Part shown: positions 35,501 to 47,599 of the stretch, piece after piece
Layout of the letters: each line of letters begins with the position of its first letter
Numbering within the stretch: position 1 is the stretch's first letter
DNA from: Fragilariopsis cylindrus CCMP1102
Lineage: Eukaryota > Bacillariophyta > Bacillariophyceae > Bacillariales > Bacillariaceae
Assembly (NCBI GenBank): GCA_900095095.1
Contig: FMBT01000055.1
Span: 1 to 64,000, forward strand
Direction of reading: 5' to 3'
Length of the DNA: 64,000 nt
Translations under genes and position numbers: made by a program
Notes under the pieces: generated by a model
Seen by the model: only the letters and a program-made list of their open reading frames with translations
What the model was told of the DNA's origin: nothing
Databases searched by the model: none

Positions 35501-38500
35501 ACGACAAAGAGTGATCGAGCACAGATTTCTTACAGCTTGGGTTTTGACATTTTAAAGAGAGATTGAAACATGAATCTCTTAAAAACTGTCCGAGTGAAAC
35601 GTCCTGCATAGAATAATAGCATATTCCTTTCACTTCAGCAGGACAGCACTGAGTTTTGCCAGTCATCCAGACTGACGTAATGAGAATCGATTGATGATCA
35701 AAGGCCGTGATCTGGCCTGAAATCGACCGTTGTATACCCTCGTTGTTCGTTCCACCATTCCATGGTCTGATTTTGCGGTTGTTTGGAGGACTTCCGTAAT
35801 CCACACAGAGCGACGAACTGAACAGGTTCTTCTTTTCTACATTGTAATCCGGATGCAAACGTGCACATCGTTCTTTCAAGTAAGACATTTCAAGTTTCAT
35901 ATTATACGCGGCGCTCACAAGAAACCGAAAAACGCTTTTGATCTGTTTCAATGCAGCCTTGTTTGCCCCCCTTAGAACGACTGTACAACCCAGGTGCTTC
36001 GGGCAGCCTTCCAGCATTACATATGTTTGAGTAACACCTCGCTTTGCGAGTCCACTCTGGATTGCTGCTGCTCCATCAAGAATATCTTCACCGAGCATAT
36101 TCGCCGCTAGAGCTGCTTGCCGTTCGTGGTTACTAAGTTTTTTATTTTTCAGTAATGTTTGGACGTGTTGCTGTCCGTTTTTAATAATTTTTGACTCGCC
36201 ATTTACCCAGGATTCGTTATCACGTGCGACTATGAAACGAAATCGTTGGCACTTCCCTAGAACATGGGCTCCAAATTGATTCATAATGTGATCTGTGCTA
36301 CTGATGATTGTTGCGCCAGTTTGCCGCGAAATTCGATTTAGAAGTGATGCCTTCACCCGTTGCAGAAGTTGTACGTTATTCTTTAGGAGTAAATCTTGTG
36401 CCCTACGACTTACACCCTTACCAACCATAAGTATATCAGGTTCAAGCTTCAGAATCTTTCCAACCAGGATCTCTATGTACTTATCTTCCTGTTCCAGTAA
36501 TGTATCAAAGGATGCTATACGAGCAGTTCGTGTAAATTCGATACCTCCGCTTAATAACTGCAATTTGATAGCAGACGTGTTTTATTGGAAAATATGAGGT
36601 AAAAAATACTAGAAAAGCAAAGACAAACATGATATCTGACTTACCATAATTCTAGGATTGAGTATTTCTCGCGGCATTTGTTTATTTGTTCCGGTCTTTC
36701 TGAAAACGATCCCACTAATATAGGCACATTCGGAACACGATCCACCGGGAATCACTAGGAAAAATTGGATCGCCGAGTCGAGTACAAGTTATAGACGGTA
36801 GAACATACAGTTAGCGATATAATATAGCATCGATGAAAGATAAGGTAGTGCGGGATTGCAACAACAGCGGAAGACGGCGGACACTAATACTAGTACTATC
36901 GTAAATACATACCTTTGATTTTGACGTATGGTCGAACGTCTAACATGTCCCCTCGTTTAATATTTGGGTCAACCGTTGCACAACATCGTGTAGCAAGGCT
37001 CATCAATTTGTTCACCCATTTTGAATGGAAATTATTGACATCCTCTTTCCTTATGTTTCCATCCTTATCGGCCACTTTCTCCTCGCAAAGCTTCTTCCAT
37101 AGTATCGGTGCATCCGTTTCCAACAATGACGCTGTCATCTGTTCTAAATGAATGGCTGCTGTTAAACCTAGATGATGGTTCCCCTCTTGAACAATACTAG
37201 ATCGATCAAAATTGGCAAGTGATGACGATGAAGATGACGATGATTGACTTGTCTGGCGTTTCGTCAACACTAAAGGTGAAAGAACCTCTGTCGCATTAAT
37301 TTCTTTTTCTTCTTGTTCTATCATATCATGTTCGGTTCGCAATCGCCGATTAGCATCGTATATATTCCCTTCAGCTCCTACGATTTTGGACCATTGACGC
37401 AAGACAGATGATTCTTCATCATCACCATGGAAGTCTTGCAATTGAGACGAAAATCCATCGACGGTTGTCGTGTTAGCGTTGTTCGAGGGAGTGTAAAGCT
37501 TTTGAGGAGTAGTTGTAACCATTTCGGTACCACCACTCGAAGTACCTTGTTGTACTTGTTCTTTAGTATTTCGTCGCTTTCGATCCGCGGCATCCGCTGC
37601 CACTTCTGCCGCGTTAAGTTTCTCCTGCTTTTGCTGTTGAGCTGCTACTTGATCAAAGCACATCTTACATGTTCTCAAAATTATGTTGTTGCTATTATTG
37701 TTGCTGTTGTTCCCATTCGTACTAGATGATGACTGAGACACGCTATTCCTTCCAGGTGAAGAGGGAGCACCGATTTGATATTGATGTTGATTATTACCGT
37801 ATCGTTTGGGAGAAGAGGGTGATAGCGATAATTTTTGCCACGACGACGCGGATGATGAAACCAGTGGCGAAGACGAGGACGCAGGGACGAAATAACCAGA
37901 ACAAGTGTTGCAAAATACCTGTCCACAAATACGACAGTGGTGTCGGCGTCTAAAATACGTACAACATCAACGTGTTAGGATCGAATCGATGTAATCTAGT
38001 ATGTTACAGCAGACACGACCACCTTGCACCTGATTGGGAGTGCACGTTACATACAATAGTTTACCCTGCGACTCATACGTTCGAGCAAAATACAATACTG
38101 ATAATAAACAATAATACATACCTAAATACCGTAAATGGCGCATCACATGAGTAACAAGTCTTGCATAACCGATCTGGCATCCAGGCAACATCCGTAATGC
38201 TAACGGCAGAAGACTTCTTGTTGATGGCAGCGTCATTTTTCCTTCCTGCGCCAACATTATTCGACATAAAATTCGGATCGGCGGATGACGATACCGTCAA
38301 GTACTGCTGGTTCATAGCATCGTCATCGTCCTCTTCATCTTCTGTTTCTTCCAAAATATTGGATAGAGCTCTCCCTTCACCTCCAAAGGGCGACATATCA
38401 TTACTAGCGAAATTCACAAACGGAGATTGATGTTTAACGATTTCCTGTTGTTTTACCTGTTGTGGTTTATTATTGACACTGACACTACCATCTTCGTTAT

Positions 38501-39509
38501 TGGTTTCATTTTTGTTGCCACTATCGACGTATATCCTTCTTCTTGGTTCGAACCGATTCAATTTTGGCATAACCCCAACGTGATAATAATAGGCTGCGAT
38601 GAAATCACGTGAAGGATCGTCTAGAACTGGCTTTTGATAGGTTATTTCGTGTTCCTTCGGTTTCAATACAGCGTTATTGTTGTTATTATTGTTACTGTTT
38701 CTGAGTTGCCACAAGAGATTCATGTTACTCGAATCAATACAATTATCACAACTACTACTAGTACTAGTAGAGCCATTATTTCGTATCGGTGTGATTTTAA
38801 GGGGAGCCTTCCACAGTAGCTGCTCATCTATCGACCAATCCCGAGAATTTACTAACTTCTGCTGTTGTGGAATATTATTATCATCGTCCCCGCCGCCGTC
38901 ACGATTATTATTACTCTTATTGTTGCTTCGTTGACTTATACCGATACCTTCGACGCCGCCATCGTTAAGATCCTTTTCTTCCGCTGCCGCCGTCGTCGGT
39001 ATCACACTTCCGTTACTGCTCATCTGTTGTTGTTGTTGTTGTTGCCGCAATAATTGAAGTTGCTGCTGTTTCGGTGTGGGGATTGCTGCTGTTCCACCCA
39101 ATAGCCAATCTGCTGTCTTATCTTGCCATTGTGTTGAACTGTTCGTTAAGGCTTGACTCCGAGTCCCGTAGGATGGAAATTGTACCAACAAATGATCCGC
39201 AAGTTCATCCTCATCGACTTGTAATTTGATCCCCTCATGTGGTGCTTCCGAAGACAGTAACAACCCAGCATCATCATCAATCAATGGAAATAGAGTTTTG
39301 TTACTTTTCGTTGGGAGAGAAATAATACCATTCACATTCACATCAGTACTAGTATTATTGCTTGTTGTATTATGTCTTTCATCCCTCTCACTACCGGCAA
39401 CGCCCAACAGATTCTTCAACATGTTCAAAACCTGGGATATGAACCGAACGAATCCACTATTCGTCTCTCTTGAAAAAAGAAATTCAACTAATACCGATGC
39501 GATATTCAA
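32552..39509 (-). CDS. FAB1: FAB1/PIKfyve 1-phosphatidylinositol-3-phosphate 5-kinase, one frameshift
   Basis: Six exons, complement(join(32552..33193,33295..33391,33503..36557,36645..36754,36913..37949,38122..39509)), give about 2109 residues. The kinase makes PI(3,5)P2 on endosomes and vacuoles. A low-complexity N-terminus precedes a FYVE finger split by intron 1: DRLCKTCYSCDAPFTVF then RRRHHCRICGQVFCNTCSGY. The last Cys pair (RTCKMCFDQ) comes only after a Ser/Asn-rich insert of about 70 residues. The CCT/TCP1-like region is VGKILKLEPDILMVGKGVSR. The kinase domain has GASFARTLDDRFVIKCISR, VLCKILGVYQIGYHNRVTGK, TKTFDLKGSLRGRF, VLDYSILVGID and VVGIIDFMRQYDILKQMERV, to an end at SKWTTI. At 34159-34160 one base is missing: PGVNGM is followed out of frame by VPVVDEQLSTVIAFSLSS, where family members are continuous. 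Restoring it closes all phases. Acceptor and donor signals are canonical. Confidence 0.9.
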
Positions 39510-39701
39510 TCACCTACTGTATAGTATCGAATAATGGGCCGACAATCTTCTAATTTCTCTTTATCAATAAGCTACTATCATCGATATACACAGAAATATG
39601 CTTAACCTCTCTTCTCACAACTGTCACTCCCAACACGGGACGACAACTACTAAATGAAGGAGCACGGTATCAAGATTTATGTGTTTTGTCGATGACATTA
39701 A

Positions 39702-40327
39702 GGTGGTATCATCAAGATCAGCGCGAATTTTTGACCGTATTAGCGCGATAACAGTAGATAGCGCGCTTCACTTCAAAATTATAAAGATTGGCATTTTTGC
39801 GCGTTGTTTTTCTAAAACACTGTACTTCCTCCGTGCGCGTTTACCGGTGCACGGAGGAAGTACACAGCGCAACATGTTTTAGCACAAAAAATTAAAAATC
39901 AGTATAAAAAATTATTTTTTGGTTGGCTCTTTCGTACACTCATACAAGCACCCCTAAGCATCCATTTATAGGGGGCTCATATAAATCGATAGATCTTTTC
40001 ATCTAGATTATTTCTATGCCTTACTTTGGGGTGCTAAGTACGAAAATGATGGTGATAAACACTTTTGAACTATTTTCGCAAGAAACAGCTAAAAACCAAC
40101 TTATTGAGTTTCAAAAATATACAGCACCTAGTACACGCGCGAACACCAATCAAAGTGGACATAGAAAGGTTCCTCGTGAGCAGATGAAGTGGGGCATATA
40201 CAGTACGATACGTATTGATAGACATTGTCAGAGTAACAGGTCAAACAAAAATGGACACGAATTGTCCATTTTCACCGTGCTTTTACGCGTTGTAGCGCGA
40301 TTTTCGGCGCACGATGATGATACCACC
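39702..40327. mobile_element. 626-bp MITE with 13-bp terminal inverted repeats and TTAA flanks
   Basis: GGTGGTATCATCA at 39702-39714 is matched perfectly in inverse by TGATGATACCACC at 40315-40327. TTAA stands on both sides (39698-39701 and 40328-40331). TTAA target duplications are the mark of piggyBac-type transposition; a TA duplication (Tc1/mariner type) fits as well. Subterminal GCGCG-rich motifs also mirror each other. No transposase is encoded, so it is non-autonomous. A diverged, inverted copy without its ends lies at 49072-49440, which shows that this is a repeat family. Confidence 0.8.
39825..39860. mobile_element. 36-bp palindromic mini-insert with TA duplications inside the MITE
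   Basis: The insert is 12-bp CTTCCTCCGTGC, a 12-nt spacer, and the exact inverse GCACGGAGGAAG, flanked by TA at 39823-39824 and 39861-39862. The related copy at 49072-49440 lacks this block and shows a single TA at the matching site (GCTGTACAGTG), i.e. an empty site. The CTTCCTCCGT end resembles the CTCCCTCCGT ends of Stowaway/mariner MITEs. It is either a minimal insertion or the remnant of one after internal deletion. Confidence 0.75.
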
Positions 40328-40569
40328 TTAAATCCCATTTTCAAAAACAAAAAAACAAAGACGAAAAGGAGGCTCCGATTATTTTACATTTCTCACTCAA
40401 TTTTTCTGAGTCACGTTTCGCCAGTCGTAGCAACCTTCCTAACCATGCGATTTTTTTCACAACGAACTTTTGAACTGCCTCGAGATTGAAGATATTGAGA
40501 CGATAACACAAATCTTCGAACACAAAGTAAAGAGAGAAGAAGAGAGCATCACAAAATAGAACCATTACT

Positions 40570-41727
40570 ATGTCCACTACTAGTAATACAAATAATGTCA
40601 AGCAAGGCTTGAATCATCTAATCGAACATACAAAAAATGATAGAAACTATAAGAAAAATCCTCCTCATTTGTCGCATTATCGTGTGCTACCCGATAATGT
40701 TAAAACCGCATACGACCTTCTTCAACAGGGAGCACAACTCGTCCGTCACACATCGACGAAGTATGCCTTAATTGGTGCTATCAATACGGACGAACAAATA
40801 ACGTTAGGGGATGATCTACTGCGTGGATGTGAATTGATCGGTGCGGCAATACACGTTACAATTCAAGATTCATCTGGTTGTTCAAGAGCTGTACGTCGAT
40901 ACAATCAAAAAGCGGTGTTGGCTATATTTGTTACCACCCTACGTCTCGTCGAGGCATTTCATCCTGAAACAACGACATCAATAACAGCAACAGCAACAGC
41001 AATAAATATAACAACAGTACGAGCCGTGGCGACAGCAGAAAATAATGTTGGAGCACAATGTACTGGTGCTGTTTGGGAAGCATGTGATCATATACTAAAT
41101 AAATTGCTCCCTCAAGGTAATCGTAACGCAATACGACGAGAAATATTTACATGGACGAGAGAATGTAATGATACAATGGAAGAATTTCAAGAAATGATCG
41201 ATTTGGGTCCACGAGAAGCAGGAGTGGTTGAAGACAATGCAGTAGAAGAAGAAGACGAATATGATGATTTCGACGATTTCGACGATGAGGATCAATACAC
41301 AGACGATGATTTACCTATTGCGGTAGCTTGCTTTGGATTATTAAAAATTTCTAGAGGGAATATGAAAATTGCATTAGAATCACTTGAAGCGATAGGTAAT
41401 AAAGCAAACAATGAGACACAAGACGACAACAGCAACGACGAATACTTAGAATCGATCGATAAGGTGCACGAATACGCACGAATAGTCGGTGAGGGTGTCA
41501 CGGATCTTGGAAGTGTTCTGTACCCTCCTTTGATTCCTTCAAGTACGACTGATAACTTAAAAAATGAAGTACGAAAACAAGTTGCGTCGATTATGGAATT
41601 TCAAGATTATATCCTTGGATTAGAGAACATTCCTACAAATATATCCGAATTGGCGAATACACTACGGAATGCAGCTGAAACTAGAGAAAGAGAGTTCTTC
41701 TCTGCTTTGGAATCTTGTCGCACGTAA
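40570..41727 (+). CDS. GCIP/CCNDBP1-like protein
   Basis: A single exon of 385 residues, helical throughout. The N-terminal half has LPDNVKTAYDLLQQGAQLVR and a RYNQKAVLAIFVTTLRLVEA helix. A Thr/Ala linker follows, then GAVWEACDHILNKLLPQGNR and FTWTRECNDTMEEFQEMIDL, matching the layout of cyclin-D1-binding protein 1 (GCIP), a helix-loop-helix-leucine-zipper regulator with homologues in plants and protists. An Asp-rich stretch (EDEYDDFDDFDDEDQYTDDD) sits between this and the C-terminal helical part. The match is from pattern memory and moderate. In animals GCIP binds cyclin D and Grap2; the role in algae is unknown. The gene starts 240 bp from the end of the MITE. Confidence 0.6.
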   Translation: MSTTSNTNNVKQGLNHLIEHTKNDRNYKKNPPHLSHYRVLPDNVKTAYDLLQQGAQLVRHTSTKYALIGAINTDEQITLGDDLLRGCELIGAAIHVTIQDSSGCSRAVRRYNQKAVLAIFVTTLRLVEAFHPETTTSITATATAINITTVRAVATAENNVGAQCTGAVWEACDHILNKLLPQGNRNAIRREIFTWTRECNDTMEEFQEMIDLGPREAGVVEDNAVEEEDEYDDFDDFDDEDQYTDDDLPIAVACFGLLKISRGNMKIALESLEAIGNKANNETQDDNSNDEYLESIDKVHEYARIVGEGVTDLGSVLYPPLIPSSTTDNLKNEVRKQVASIMEFQDYILGLENIPTNISELANTLRNAAETREREFFSALESCRT

Positions 41728-41861
41728 TACATAAAGAAACAATAACGCGATACCCTAGTAATGATATAAATAAAATTGAGTTGCGCTACTTGTATTACCG
41801 GAGCATCAAATAATTAAAACTCTACAAAAAACAAAATCCCTTACTTATTATTGACGCATGT

Positions 41862-44800
41862 TCATCTAGGACGTCTCGAGACATGTACCATACCCGCTTT
41901 TTCTGCCCAGAACACCTCCTTGATATCTTCATCATTATCCACTCGACTTAAACTCAAGCAAGCGGATACATAATAGTCTCCTTCGTTTAGGAAAATTAGC
42001 CGAGCTAGATGGGGATTTTTGGAAGATCTTCCTCCGTATGCCAAAACTTTTCGAATCTGACCGATCCAAATGTATTCATTTCTTTCCACTGAATTGGCGT
42101 CTTCCTTTAATTTTAAAGGTGGACGACCTTTTCTTGCACAGCAAAAAGTTAGAGTACAATTAGTTCGTTGTAACAGGTCATTAGAAAGCCATTTCGCCAT
42201 ATCAACAGTAACAGAAATATCTACCGGTTTTCCGACCCCAACACTCTTCGATTGCGATCCATCTGCCTGTCCAATAATATCAACTGTAATAGAGCACGGC
42301 GCTTTGCATATACGAGACAAGAAAATTGGATTCTCGTCAACAATATTCTTCAAACAAATAGATGGAACCTCTAGAATTCCCTCTCGAACGCGTCTATTGA
42401 CCGGGAAAATAGGACCTCCAGTCTCCTGCGCATCATCCATCCTAGCTCCCAGGATGTCACCTTTCCATTTAAGTCTAGTCATGGCTATAAGTCGGTCACA
42501 TATATCAGTTGATCTTTCGATTCTGGGAAGAATGATTGGAAATTTCGCACTGACTCCCGGTGAGATTTTCAAAGTACTCATCTTACTTTCAGCGAAACCA
42601 ATAGGTGAACTATCTTCCCTGGACAAAATAATCGGAGAAGCAGACTCATTTGCAACAGATATCATAACAGCAACCTCATCACTGCATACATGAATTCCCG
42701 GGTCTTGCCCCAAGCGATTTGCAACGAATTCTTCGTCGTCTGTACTTCCAGACCGAGGAAGATCGATATCGTATGTACGAGCAGATATGTACCTTCTACG
42801 TGATTCCTGAACAGCAAGAGCATTACACAGTTCGGTATACCCACTGTCCCAATATAGGTCGCATCTAAACGACAAGGAAGGGATTCTTGGGCCTTTGACT
42901 CTCAGAATACGGATTTCGACTTCACATTTTCGCCACACTTCCAATGTGGGCGATACGGATCGACCACGATATCTGAATAGAAGAGTCACATTGCATTCTT
43001 TGCTTTGAGTACCCATACCTGGAGCTGCAGAAATTTTTGCAGCGAGAAAACTAATGGCAGAGTTGTTACTGTCAGAAGAATTTAGGGTGTCCAGATCCAT
43101 ACCAACACAATTAGCAGAAAGAGATATAGGACACGACGTATTGGCTTTGACATTCTTATCTGGAACCTTTTCCTCGTCTTCAATTTCGGATAGACTACTG
43201 TATAGTTCTACCTTAGGAATTCCAGGGAGACCGATTGCAGAGATTTGGAGCTTTTCAATTTTACCAAGTCCACGCAACCCTGTGTCATTTGAGACGCATA
43301 TATTTGGAAGTGTAAATATTTCTCCATCAGCTAAAAGCACCGGTATTAATGTTTCATTGTCGATTGGTGTTGGCGATGATACAAATGATACTCGAAGATT
43401 CGGTTGTGGTGGTATGATTTCAAGTCGAGGTGAATCGATGTTGCTTTTCTTATCAACACTTTTTGAAGACTTGTTGTAGTCTCTTCGAGGATATAACGAC
43501 GCGGATTTAGCGATGAGTTGATCCTTGGTTTTGACACTTTTGTCGTCTTCTTTCCATTTTCCAAGAGGAAGAAAAATCGATCGCGACAAAGCTGTGATAT
43601 GCATGCCTTTAACTTCCAGTGCGTCGATATCCTCTTCTTTCGCATCATCGTCATTAAGTTTGTCAAGTACGATGAAAGGAAACTGTACAGTAAATCTTCT
43701 GGACTGAGCAGGAATGACAAAAGAAATAGATGGTGCCTTTATTCGATCACTGTGGCGGGTATCAAACCTCAATTTACAAGAAGCTATATCAAAGGATACA
43801 CTCAACTTGTTTGCAAATGAGATAGATATGTATTGTTCTTCTCCTCGCGGTATAGTTATGGTTTTTTTTACGTCCTTCTTCGTTGCGTAAGGATTGAAGA
43901 AGGTTGACATTGAATGATCTTTATGTTGCACCTTTTTTTTCAACTCAACTCGTTCAAGTTTCGCAGATGATTCTGATGTGACAATGCCAATTGACATTAT
44001 CTCTATTGGTAACGTTTGGATATTTTTCGAAGAATTCGTGGTTTGTAATGTACAACTAGAGGCCGGACTGCTTTTTCGTAGTTCATAAATTTGGCGGAGA
44101 AGCTGCTCTTGAGCCATAGAGCAATTTTCAAACCTTATTGCCGACCAAGCACTTCTCAATGCCAGAACTCTGTGGGAGAAATCAGAAGAATAATCCCCCA
44201 TCGGAATAAGTGACGGTTTTAGTGGAACATCTTCAGCCCATTTTGACTGTACAACTAACAGCGACGAAATTTCATTTGGTTGACTAAACAGATCCTTGGA
44301 TCTAGCGCGGGCATCTTTTGCAACTACCTTCGCACCTTCGCGAAGATAAGATCTTGCATCAGCAATAGACTCAAGATAAGAATCCCTCCCACTACTGGTC
44401 GGGGTGTTATTGGGATCCCCTCTGTTTCGTCGAGTGGATGACATGTCTCCCCTTTTAGGAGTAGATGGTGAAATTGTACTCAGTAACATTAAAAGTTGCA
44501 TGGCGGCTTCTTCGGATGACTCATGTGTCCCTTGTATTACCAACGCGTGAAGTGCTACGGCTCGAAGAGTCGCCCAACCATAACTTCCACTGATCAAATC
44601 ATTTGCTGTCTGCGATAACATCCTTGAAGCTTGAATCCACAAAGCACCTGCCCTTTTATTACCACCATGTACATCGGACATAGCTTCTGCTGCCGTAATC
44701 GCAAAGAACGAGGCTTTCCTTTTAAATTGAATTCGTCTCCCCGACCTTCCTCGATTGGTCGGTTTTGCCGTGGGCTACCATTAGAGTAGAAGAAATAAAC

Positions 44801-47127
44801 AAAGTAAGCAAGTATCGATTCCGGCGTTCAAGTCTAGATAAATGTCGTTTCTCCGTTCCGATTACTTGAACTTACCCAGAGTCCCCTCCAGCATATCGAA
44901 ACACAACGAAGAGCGATATCTGCCCTCGTAACAGGATCTAATGCCGCTGTCGCAGCTGCCATATGCATAAATTCGGTACACTTTTGGCAACGTTTGTAAG
45001 TGTTCATATATATGATGTCTTCACCATCTTTGTTCCTGAGCTCAAGAAAATTCAAGCGTGTCGCCGACGCCATTTCTATACAAAATAAAAATAAACAAAA
45101 AAGTGAGTGACCCTTAGAAAGGAAATAAACTGACAAAAAGATAGTAAGCAAAAGTATACTGATTTTTTTTTAAACGCACCCCATCGACGCTTGTCGCTGT
45201 CGGGATCTCCTCCGTAACATTCTCCTTCTCCAAGACCCCACTGACATCTAACATGAACATCTTCAATTTCCGCCGTGTACCACGCCAATTTCAACAGTAA
45301 TTCTGAATGAAAGCAGGCCAACTTTGGATGGCGAGAGGTCACGTCCAGTGCATCCTCACACATGGCCAGGATGGTCTGCGGCATATTTTGTTTGTTGTTG
45401 TCTTTGTTGTTATGGCTGTTACCACTTTTGGCGTTCGATTTCTCCTTTCCAGATGTCGTAACAAGCGCACATGCCATGATTTCTTCAGGCAATTGGAAGG
45501 ACGATTCAAGATACTCATCAACGTTAAAGCCTCCAACGTCGGCCATAGCGATGTGAGCGGCGGCACATCCCTCCAGAGCACTAGCGTACCATAATGGATC
45601 AGGGGAGGTCGTCTTGCAGAGATCAGCTGCCTTCGTGTACCGTTCATATGCGTCAAGAGGCGACCCGGCTAAGAGCGAAAGATCGGCAGCGAATTTCTCT
45701 CGTCGTGCCACCTCTCGTTTCATCATTTCGTGAGAGTCCTTAGGAGATAATTCTGAGTAATCCCAGAATTCATCGAGGGGAGTTAACAGTTGAGTTTTCA
45801 CTGCACTCAAAGTACGTCGACTCGCCGTCCTTGCTAATGATTCCCTATTATTGTTACTGGCAGCGTTCTCTAGTTTTGCGCCGATAGAAGCGGACAGTGC
45901 GTGATCTTTGTTGTTGTTGTTTTTAGGCCCGCTGGAATGTAGAGCCGTAGCAAGTTTGTTGTTCGGACCTACAACGGCAGCTATATTTTCGATGCTCAAT
46001 TCACCCGATCCTCCTCGAGGAGATTCTTCATCTGCTGTACTGTTAGCGGTATCGTTGCTGTTACCGCTCGATCTCCCGAAAAATCCTGCCCTAGCGGCCG
46101 CCTGTTGTTTTGAAGAATCATTATCTACTGCCATTCCCCCTCCTCCAACTTTCACTGGACCAGATACTGCCATGAGAGCATCCGACTCACGGATTTTTCC
46201 TTCCAATTCTTGAAAAATAGCCACTGCTAAATCATTTACGACGACATTTACATGCAATTCCATCATTTCAGAACGATCTTTGTCGACGGGAGGGAATGCA
46301 ACTAGACAGGCACTGCTCAATTTTTCGGTTGCCTTTTGCAGATCGATGTTTGGATTAGTCACGAAAGATTCGTGGAAGCTATCAAAGACATATAACCGCG
46401 GTACTACCGTGTCCCTTTCTGCATCCCGTCCGTGGGCAGTCACTTCATAGGGTGGAGTCGAATATCGTTCGGCCCATTGGTTCCATTCTTGTATCGCCCG
46501 ATCTAATGTTTCTTGATCTTGACAATCACGTACATTCAATACCCCGATAAGAGCACCTGTCCGACGACTTGTACATAGATCTATCCAATTACGTGTAAGT
46601 TCATGATTGATCAAACGATCGTGAGCCAATCTGCTATGATATGGTCGTCCGTCGAAGAAACACAAACGTTGACAACCGTGTCCCCAATGAAAATTCCGCA
46701 GTGGTGTTTCATTGTATTTCCAATCCCCAGGTCGGGTAAGGTTGGAATTGGGAATCACAACAACGAGTGATTCGTTATTATTGCTGTTTAAGTCGGATGA
46801 AATTTCATAATTTTTGTCACTCCCGTAGTTACGATTGCGGTTAATATCATTGTGTCGATGAAGCGATGAAAGAAAGTCGTCAAAGGATTTACTAGAATGT
46901 GTCGTGGAATCGTCGAGTCCGTTATGATCACTACTCAAGAGGGGAACAATCGCAACTGCATTAACGGCAGAGGCACGAAATGTAGGAGACCCAGTGATCT
47001 GACTGAGTCTTACCGGGCCACCACAACCATCACCCCCAGACGAACGAAATGACATGATATTTCTGTGTATTGTTCGTGTCTTGTCGACGAGACTAACTAA
47101 TGTATCCTGGTATATCGATCTCGTCAT
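41862..47127 (-). CDS. TRAPPC9: TRAPPC9/Trs120, TRAPP II tethering complex subunit
   Basis: Three exons, complement(join(41862..44774,44876..45075,45180..47127)), give 1686 residues with all phases closing; introns are about 100 nt. The protein is part of TRAPP II, the Rab11/Ypt31 exchange factor acting at the trans-Golgi. Diagnostic segments are the helical repeat AGSPLDAYERYTKAADLCKT followed by DPLWYASALEGCAAAHIAMA, the helix pair HPKLACFHSELLLKLAWYTA, and RKASFFAITAAEA at the start of exon 3. The C-terminal third is a series of Ig-like beta sandwiches (for example VQFPFIVLDKLNDDDAKEED and ISVANESASPIILSREDSSP), as in Trs120. A long Ser/Asn-rich insert (about residues 325-440) is variable. 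The open frame of 44834-45151 contributes only its middle exon. The start is taken at 47127; the Met in front of SFRSSGG (residue 25) is an alternative. Confidence 0.85.
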
Positions 47128-47599
47128 TCAGGAACAACCACTTCTTTTGAAGTTACTTATTTGTCGCTTATGTTTTATGTTGATCATTGTTCGATCCATG
47201 CAGTATGCAGTTATTAAGTTAGATCATTTTTTGTTCGTTTGAATTTTTTTTATTACAGTATATATCCTGTATGGCATCATACTATTATATGGTACAACTA
47301 GTATGAACATACAATGAAATATTTTGCCAACATACCGGAGCTAAATATCAAATATCCGAGTGTGTGACTCACTCATCAAATTTTGTTATTTTTGTGATCT
47401 AAAAGCAGTGAGTTATCGTTAAATTATTATTTTGAAGTACTTCTTGTATAAAGTTAGTAATATGACACACAATAAAATTTTCGATAACTTAGACAAAGAT
47501 CAACTATTTATTTGATTAATAGTGCGTACGGTAGATGCAAATAATAGCGTCATAGCATCATTACCACAGCTAATATTATATCATATTGTATTATATTAA
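47128..47599. promoter_or_regulatory. Divergent promoter between TRAPPC9 and the HAD-ankyrin gene
   Basis: A 472-bp AT-rich gap separates two divergent start codons. No coding frame or named element was seen. It must supply both promoters. Confidence 0.45.

Larger units (their letters stand above)
39510..40569. other. Divergent promoter region occupied by a MITE
   Basis: This gap between the starts of FAB1 (-) and the GCIP-like gene (+) is filled mostly by the 626-bp element described separately. A 157-codon frame at 40016-40489 starts inside the element and runs out through its right end, so it is not a gene. Confidence 0.6.

Noticed and set aside
40016-40489. 157-codon open frame on +
   Set aside because: It starts inside the MITE and crosses its right terminal repeat; no conserved motif, and the second copy of the element does not keep the frame.
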